Shown one piece after another: positions 58,983-64,000 of a stretch of 64,000 nucleotides of DNA (its first letter is position 1; the number at the start of each line of letters is the position of its first letter). Below the pieces are notes generated by a model that was not told the DNA's origin, searched no databases, and saw only the letters and a program-made list of their open reading frames with translations. The DNA is taken from NCBI GenBank assembly GCA_946406035.1, contig CAMJJG010000004.1, positions 1 to 64,000 on the forward strand, in the 5' to 3' direction. The DNA comes from an uncultured Prevotellaceae bacterium (GTDB lineage: Bacteria > Bacteroidota > Bacteroidia > Bacteroidales > Muribaculaceae). Both the position numbers and the translations under genes were made by a program.

Positions 58983-60418
58983 TTGATTAAGAATCTGAAA
59001 ATGTCGTTTCCTAGTGCATAAACCATCAGGGCGATGATCAGTCCCATTCCTATCATTTGTGCCACCTCCATGAATTTGAGGCTAGGTTTGCGACGTGTGA
59101 TCATCTCATAGATCAAGAATAGAACATGGCCTCCGTCAAGAGCAGGAATCGGCAACAGGTTCATCACGGCAAGAATGATAGAGATAAATGCAGTGATATT
59201 CCAGAAACCCACCCAATTCCATGTCGAGGGGAAGATACTGCCAATGGTTCCAAAACTGCCAATGCTCTTAGCCCCCTCGGGAGTGAAGATGATCTTGAGC
59301 TGCTTAACGTAATCCACAGTCTGTTTCCAGCCCAGTTCAATGCCGCGAGGTATCGATTGCAGGAGATTGTACTGGACCGTGGTGGTATGATAGACTTTGG
59401 TCATGTCGGCAAGCATGATGCCCAGTTTGCCATCACTATCCACTTGCACATTGCTGGCTGTCATGGTTTTCCCATCTCGCAGGTACTTGAGGGTGATCGT
59501 CGCCCCCTTGTATTTGGACAGCTCGGTAGTGAACTCGGTAAATGTAGGGGTGGGGACGCCGTTCACGGCAAGCATGCGGTCGCCTTCCTTTAAGCCGGCT
59601 TTTTCACCACCTTGATGCAGCATCGTCTCGGCGATAACAACAGGCATGCGGGGCGTCATGAATGGTTTGCCGTCCTTCGCCTCGCTTTCCAGTTGACCGA
59701 TAAAGCCCTTGGGGATGTTGATGGCAACGGTGTCCTTGTGATTGCGCAACACGGTCACCTGCTTGGCCATGAAGATGGCGTTAAAGTCGGCGGCGTCGGT
59801 CAGGTTGGCAAGCTGCTGACCATCGGCTGTCAGGGGGATGTCGCCGTCAACAAAACCGGCATCGTGAGCCGCCTCGCTATAGGTCATTCCCTCGGTAATG
59901 TCGGCAAATCTGATGATTTGTTCGCCCTGGGTATAAACGATACCGGCATAGATAACCATGGCAAGCAGCAGGTTGAAAAGCACACCGCCCAGCATGATGA
60001 GCAGTCGTTTCCATGCCGACTTGCTGCGGAACTCATAGGGCTTGGCGGGCTGTTTCATGGCCTCGGTATTCATCGACTCGTCGATCATACCCGAAATGGC
60101 GCAGTAGCCACCCAGGGGAATCCAGCCGATGCCATATTCGGTGGCTCGCCATGAATTCTTGTTCTCGTTGGGGTCGTTGTCGGTGGCAACGGCCATTTCC
60201 TCGCCATGTGAGAACCACTTGAGGTACTTGCCGGGCTTCCACTTTACCAGCGAAAACTTATAATTGAAAAATATGAAGAATTTCTCCACCCACACGCCAA
60301 ACAACCGTGCAAATGAGTAGTGGCCAAACTCGTGGATAGTTACAAGGATGCTTAATGCCAGCACCAGTTCAAGCGTTCTTACCCAAAAAGATGATGATGT
60401 TAAAAATGATAAATCCAT
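58979..60418 (-). CDS. rseP: Site-2 protease RseP (M50)
   Basis: TIHEFGHYSFARLFGV, two PDZ-like regions, LLPIPALDGGHVLF. Confidence 0.95.
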   Translation of the reverse strand: MDLSFLTSSSFWVRTLELVLALSILVTIHEFGHYSFARLFGVWVEKFFIFFNYKFSLVKWKPGKYLKWFSHGEEMAVATDNDPNENKNSWRATEYGIGWIPLGGYCAISGMIDESMNTEAMKQPAKPYEFRSKSAWKRLLIMLGGVLFNLLLAMVIYAGIVYTQGEQIIRFADITEGMTYSEAAHDAGFVDGDIPLTADGQQLANLTDAADFNAIFMAKQVTVLRNHKDTVAINIPKGFIGQLESEAKDGKPFMTPRMPVVIAETMLHQGGEKAGLKEGDRMLAVNGVPTPTFTEFTTELSKYKGATITLKYLRDGKTMTASNVQVDSDGKLGIMLADMTKVYHTTTVQYNLLQSIPRGIELGWKQTVDYVKQLKIIFTPEGAKSIGSFGTIGSIFPSTWNWVGFWNITAFISIILAVMNLLPIPALDGGHVLFLIYEMITRRKPSLKFMEVAQMIGMGLIIALMVYALGNDIFRFLIK

Positions 60419-60439
60419 TTAATGTTGATTTCTTTAAAT

Positions 60440-61615
60440 TTAGATGGTCACTTGTTGAACGAGGCGTGCTGCATAGTCGCGAGCCTCGGCGTTGCTAGCC
60501 ACATAGTCTGCATAGTTAGGGTGCTCGACTAGGGGCATGTCGGCCATCGTTTTTTCTATGATGTTATAAATATCGGTAAATCTGATTCTGTTTTGCAGGA
60601 ATGCGGCCACGGCAATCTCGTTGGCGGCATTCATGACACAAGGGGCCGTGCCACCCCTGCGGGCCGCCTCATAGGCCGTGCCTAGCAGCGGGAACTTGTC
60701 CAGGTCGGGACGCTCCATCGTCAGCATGGCCATGTCGTCGATGGTCATCTTGCGGCAGTCACTAGCCAAGCGACCCTCAGGCAGGCCCAGTGCATAGCGG
60801 ATGGGCAAGTGCATGTCGGGTAAACCTAGTTGGGCCTTGATGGAACCATCCTTGAAGGCCACCATCGAGTGGATAATACTTTGGGGATGTACCACAATCT
60901 CGATATCTCTAGGCTCGATGCCAAACAGCCATCGCGCCTCGATCATCTCAAAGCCCTTGTTCATCATCGTTGCACTATCGATGGTGATTTTGGCACCCAT
61001 CGCCCAGTTTGGGTGTTTCAAGGCATCGGCTGCTGTGACAGTTGATAACTGCTCTTTGGGCATGGTGCGGAACGGGCCTCCCGATGCCGTGAGCCACAAC
61101 TTGTCGATGTCTTCATGCCGCTCACCCATCAAGCACTGGTAGAAGGCGCCATGCTCGCTATCAACAGGATAGAGCACGGTCTCGCTCCCCTCGAGCAAGC
61201 GGTTGATGAGTTCTCCGGCCACCACTAGTGTCTCCTTATTGGCCAGGGCGATGCGCTTACCAGCCTGGACCGCGGTGATTGTCGATTCCAGGCCGCTGTA
61301 GCCCACCATGGCGGTAACGACGGTATCGACCTCGGGGGCGGTCACTGCGTCGGCAATGGCACTGGTGCCGGTGGCAACCACAATATCGGTGTCGGCGAGG
61401 GCGTCCTGAACATATTCATAGTAGCTCTCGTCGGCAATGATGACCATGTGGGGGCGATACTGGCGCGCTTGCTGAATCAGCAGGTCGGCACTGCTGCGGG
61501 CCACAAGCAGCCAGGCTCGGAATCGATCGGGATATTCGGCAATAATGTCGAGCGTCTGCCGTCCGATGGACCCTGTGCTGCCCAGCACTGCTATATTCCG
61601 TTTATCTTGTGTCAT
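60440..61615 (-). CDS. dxr: 1-deoxy-D-xylulose 5-phosphate reductoisomerase
   Basis: NIAVLGSTGSIGRQTLDII, LANKETLVVAGELI, DSEHGAFYQCL. Confidence 0.97.
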   Translation of the reverse strand: MTQDKRNIAVLGSTGSIGRQTLDIIAEYPDRFRAWLLVARSSADLLIQQARQYRPHMVIIADESYYEYVQDALADTDIVVATGTSAIADAVTAPEVDTVVTAMVGYSGLESTITAVQAGKRIALANKETLVVAGELINRLLEGSETVLYPVDSEHGAFYQCLMGERHEDIDKLWLTASGGPFRTMPKEQLSTVTAADALKHPNWAMGAKITIDSATMMNKGFEMIEARWLFGIEPRDIEIVVHPQSIIHSMVAFKDGSIKAQLGLPDMHLPIRYALGLPEGRLASDCRKMTIDDMAMLTMERPDLDKFPLLGTAYEAARRGGTAPCVMNAANEIAVAAFLQNRIRFTDIYNIIEKTMADMPLVEHPNYADYVASNAEARDYAARLVQQVTI

Positions 61616-61705
61616 TATCTACTCTCTAAGATGATATTAACCTGCAAAAGTAAGCAAATTCCTATAAATAACAACACTTTTCAGTGACATTAACATACAA
61701 AAGCA

Positions 61706-61743
61706 TTCAATGCGTGCCGGTGATGTGTCCGGCACGCATTGAA
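61706..61743 (-). terminator. Terminator after tricorn-like protease gene
   Basis: TTCAATGCGTGCCGG/CCGGCACGCATTGAA, 15-bp perfect stem. Confidence 0.85.
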
Positions 61744-61783
61744 GTGGATATTTGCTACTCATTGGAGTAACTGAGCGGTCATG

Positions 61784-64000
61784 TCAATTCACACCCAAAT
61801 CCTTGAGTGTGCGGGGCGCAGGTGTCTTGGGCATGGGCTTGCGATCCTTGAGTTGCTCGAGGATCACCTCGATAGCTTTGTCAAGTTGCTGGTCGATGCC
61901 ATTGAACTCCTTGACGGGATCATTGTCGATGAGAATATCAGGATCAACGCCGTGATTCTCAACAATCCAGTTACCGCGAGTGTCATAATTGGTAAAGAAC
62001 GGTACTCGGATGTCGGTGCCGTCCATATAGGGTAATGAACCACTGATGCCTACAATGCCGCCCCACGAGCGGGTGCCGATGACGGGACCGATCTTGTTCT
62101 CCTTGAAACTCCAGGGGAATAAGTCGCCGTCGCTGGCCGAGTATTTGTTGACCAGCAGGACCTTGGGACCAACGAGCGTGCGCTCGGGTGTGGTGCCATT
62201 GTAATTGCTGCCGCGGAACATCGTCAAGCGGTAGGGTTGGCGCAGCAGGCGCTCGATGACCATGGGTGATATGTTACCACCGCCATTGCCGCGGTCATCA
62301 ATGATGAGAGCCTCTTTGTCGGTCTGGGCAAAGAAGTAGCGCGAGAATTCACGCAGTCCTTCGGGACCCATGTCGGGGATATAGATGTAGCCCACACGGC
62401 CACCGGTCTTCTCGCTCACGTAGTCGATATTGTGCTGCACCCACTCGTAGTGATACAGTGGGTACTCATTCTGAATGGGCTTGACAACGACCTTGCGTCC
62501 GTCGGCCAGGGTCAGTTCGGTCATCACGTCGGCCTTGTCGCGCAGCAGGGTATAAATGTTGCCCACACCTTGAGCATTAACACCGTCAACCGCTGTGATG
62601 ATGTCGCCTTCCTTCACGTTCATGCCGGGCTCCAACAGCGGGGAACGCAGTTCCTCGCGATCGGGCGCACCGCGCAGGATTTTCTTGATCTTGTATCCAT
62701 TAGCCACAGGTTCCAACTCAGCACCGAGCATGCCGATGTGATGCTCGTCGGCCTTGATGTGGTCACCTCCATCAACATAGGCGTGTCCCACGGCCAGCTC
62801 GCCAATCATGCCGCCGATGACATAGGTCAAGTCCAAACGGTTCTTGACGTAGGGCAGGAAAACGGCATATTTGTCATGCATGGCCTGCCAGTCAACACCG
62901 TGCATGTTCTCGAGATAGAATCCGTCGCGATAGGCACGCCAGGCCTCATTGAAAATCTGCTTCCACTCCTGGTCATAGTTTACAGTCGCGATCATGTCGT
63001 CAAGCTTCACCTCGTCATTGAGGTCTGTCTTGCGCGGTGATAGTGGAGCGACATAAATCTTGTCCCCCTTAATAAAGGCAGCCGTCTTCATGTCGGCCGA
63101 GGGTGTCATGAATGCCCTGTCGGCAACAAGCTCATCCTTCTGCTCAGAGAAGTCAAACACGCGCACACTGCCGCGTCCGCTGTACCACAAGTGGTTGCCG
63201 TCACACACGAAGTTGCCATAACTGCCGGTGCCAATGGGAACCTTCACGATGCGATTGGCGATGCCGTCAATGTCGATGCGAGTGGCGTTGGCGTCGTTCA
63301 GGGCCTTGTTTTTACCCTTTTTGCCTTTAGACGCTTCGGCAGGTGCCTCTTTCTTCTCTCCGCCAGCCAGCACTTTGTCATCCTTGGGCAGGAAGGGTGA
63401 AGGGGTGTCCTTGGCGAGCATTACAAGATAGATGCCTTCCATCTCGCGGTAGGCAAAGTTCCACTCGATGCTACTATAGATGGGATTGAAGTCGCGAGCC
63501 GACGCAAAGATCAGGTACTTGCCATCGCTGCTGAATTGAGGCGAGTTGCTCTCATACCAGCGATCGGTAACAGGATACTCCTTGCCCTCGGCAATGTTAT
63601 AAAGGTAAACCACATTGAATTCGTTGGCTCCGCTACGGTAATAAGTCAGCCATTTGCCGTCGGGCGAGAATGATGGGGTAGGGATCTCGCCCATTTCGTC
63701 TTGCATCAGCGTTTTCTTAACGAGCGTCTTGACATTGAGTAGAATCATGCGGTTCTTGCGATCAGTATACACAATCTGGCTGCCGTCAGGACTCCACTGG
63801 AAGTCGCGGATGTAGGTGTCATTGTCCTTGGTGAGTTGGACGGCCTTGTCGCTGTCGACGGGGCGCATCCACAATTCGGTTTCGCCTGTCTGGTCACTGA
63901 TGTAGGCAATATTCTTGCCATCGGGGCTCCATGCGGCATTGCGCTCATGCACGCCAGGGGTGTGGGTGATGTTGCGGGTCACGCCGTGCTTGGCAGGCAC
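61784..64000 (-). CDS. Tricorn-like S41 peptidase with PD40 beta-propeller and PDZ domain (N-terminus outside window)
   Basis: PD40 repeats (AAWSPDGKNIAYISDQTGETELW), PDZ region, GYIYIPDMGPEGLREF and IIDDRGNGGGNIS. Confidence 0.9.
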   Translation of the reverse strand: MPAKHGVTRNITHTPGVHERNAAWSPDGKNIAYISDQTGETELWMRPVDSDKAVQLTKDNDTYIRDFQWSPDGSQIVYTDRKNRMILLNVKTLVKKTLMQDEMGEIPTPSFSPDGKWLTYYRSGANEFNVVYLYNIAEGKEYPVTDRWYESNSPQFSSDGKYLIFASARDFNPIYSSIEWNFAYREMEGIYLVMLAKDTPSPFLPKDDKVLAGGEKKEAPAEASKGKKGKNKALNDANATRIDIDGIANRIVKVPIGTGSYGNFVCDGNHLWYSGRGSVRVFDFSEQKDELVADRAFMTPSADMKTAAFIKGDKIYVAPLSPRKTDLNDEVKLDDMIATVNYDQEWKQIFNEAWRAYRDGFYLENMHGVDWQAMHDKYAVFLPYVKNRLDLTYVIGGMIGELAVGHAYVDGGDHIKADEHHIGMLGAELEPVANGYKIKKILRGAPDREELRSPLLEPGMNVKEGDIITAVDGVNAQGVGNIYTLLRDKADVMTELTLADGRKVVVKPIQNEYPLYHYEWVQHNIDYVSEKTGGRVGYIYIPDMGPEGLREFSRYFFAQTDKEALIIDDRGNGGGNISPMVIERLLRQPYRLTMFRGSNYNGTTPERTLVGPKVLLVNKYSASDGDLFPWSFKENKIGPVIGTRSWGGIVGISGSLPYMDGTDIRVPFFTNYDTRGNWIVENHGVDPDILIDNDPVKEFNGIDQQLDKAIEVILEQLKDRKPMPKTPAPRTLKDLGVN

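Noticed and set aside
1-64000. tRNA, rRNA, CRISPR arrays, IS elements, prophage or classical defence systems
   Set aside because: No T-arm signatures, repeat arrays, transposases, integrases or defence-family proteins recognised on either strand.

Overview
The window is a chromosomal segment of a Bacteroidales-type genome (Muribaculaceae-like by gene content; this lineage is an inference). Most of it is core genes: queC/queE/queD, fabD, a FeoA-FeoB fusion, tsaB, rimM, proS, ruvA-sprA (type IX secretion), smpB, a methylmalonyl-CoA epimerase plus Na+-pumping decarboxylase operon, map, dnaG, nhaD, rlmI, rseP, dxr and a tricorn-like S41 protease cut by the window end. I saw no rRNA, tRNA, CRISPR array, prophage or transposase. 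The most interesting signals are in intergenic DNA. (1) A candidate sRNA between feoB and tsaB has two nested hairpins and an intrinsic terminator, preceded by an ECF-sigma-like TAAAC-N17-GTC element. The same element with the same spacing occurs upstream of the PstS-like/TPR operon. (2) A back-to-back promoter pair at 12.43-12.49 kb appears to drive two divergent small RNAs. (3) Intrinsic terminators lie between an apparent promoter and the start codon of an SMR efflux gene and of a secreted amidase gene, suggesting attenuation. (4) A 42-aa membrane-protein ORF missing from the supplied track is translationally coupled to both neighbours. (5) Some proteins have unusual architectures: a lamin-tail-like domain fused to an OadG-type subunit, and an amidase with a tandemly duplicated ~430-aa module and a dockerin-like tail. 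All calls come from reading the sequence and the supplied translations; no database search or folding computation was run.
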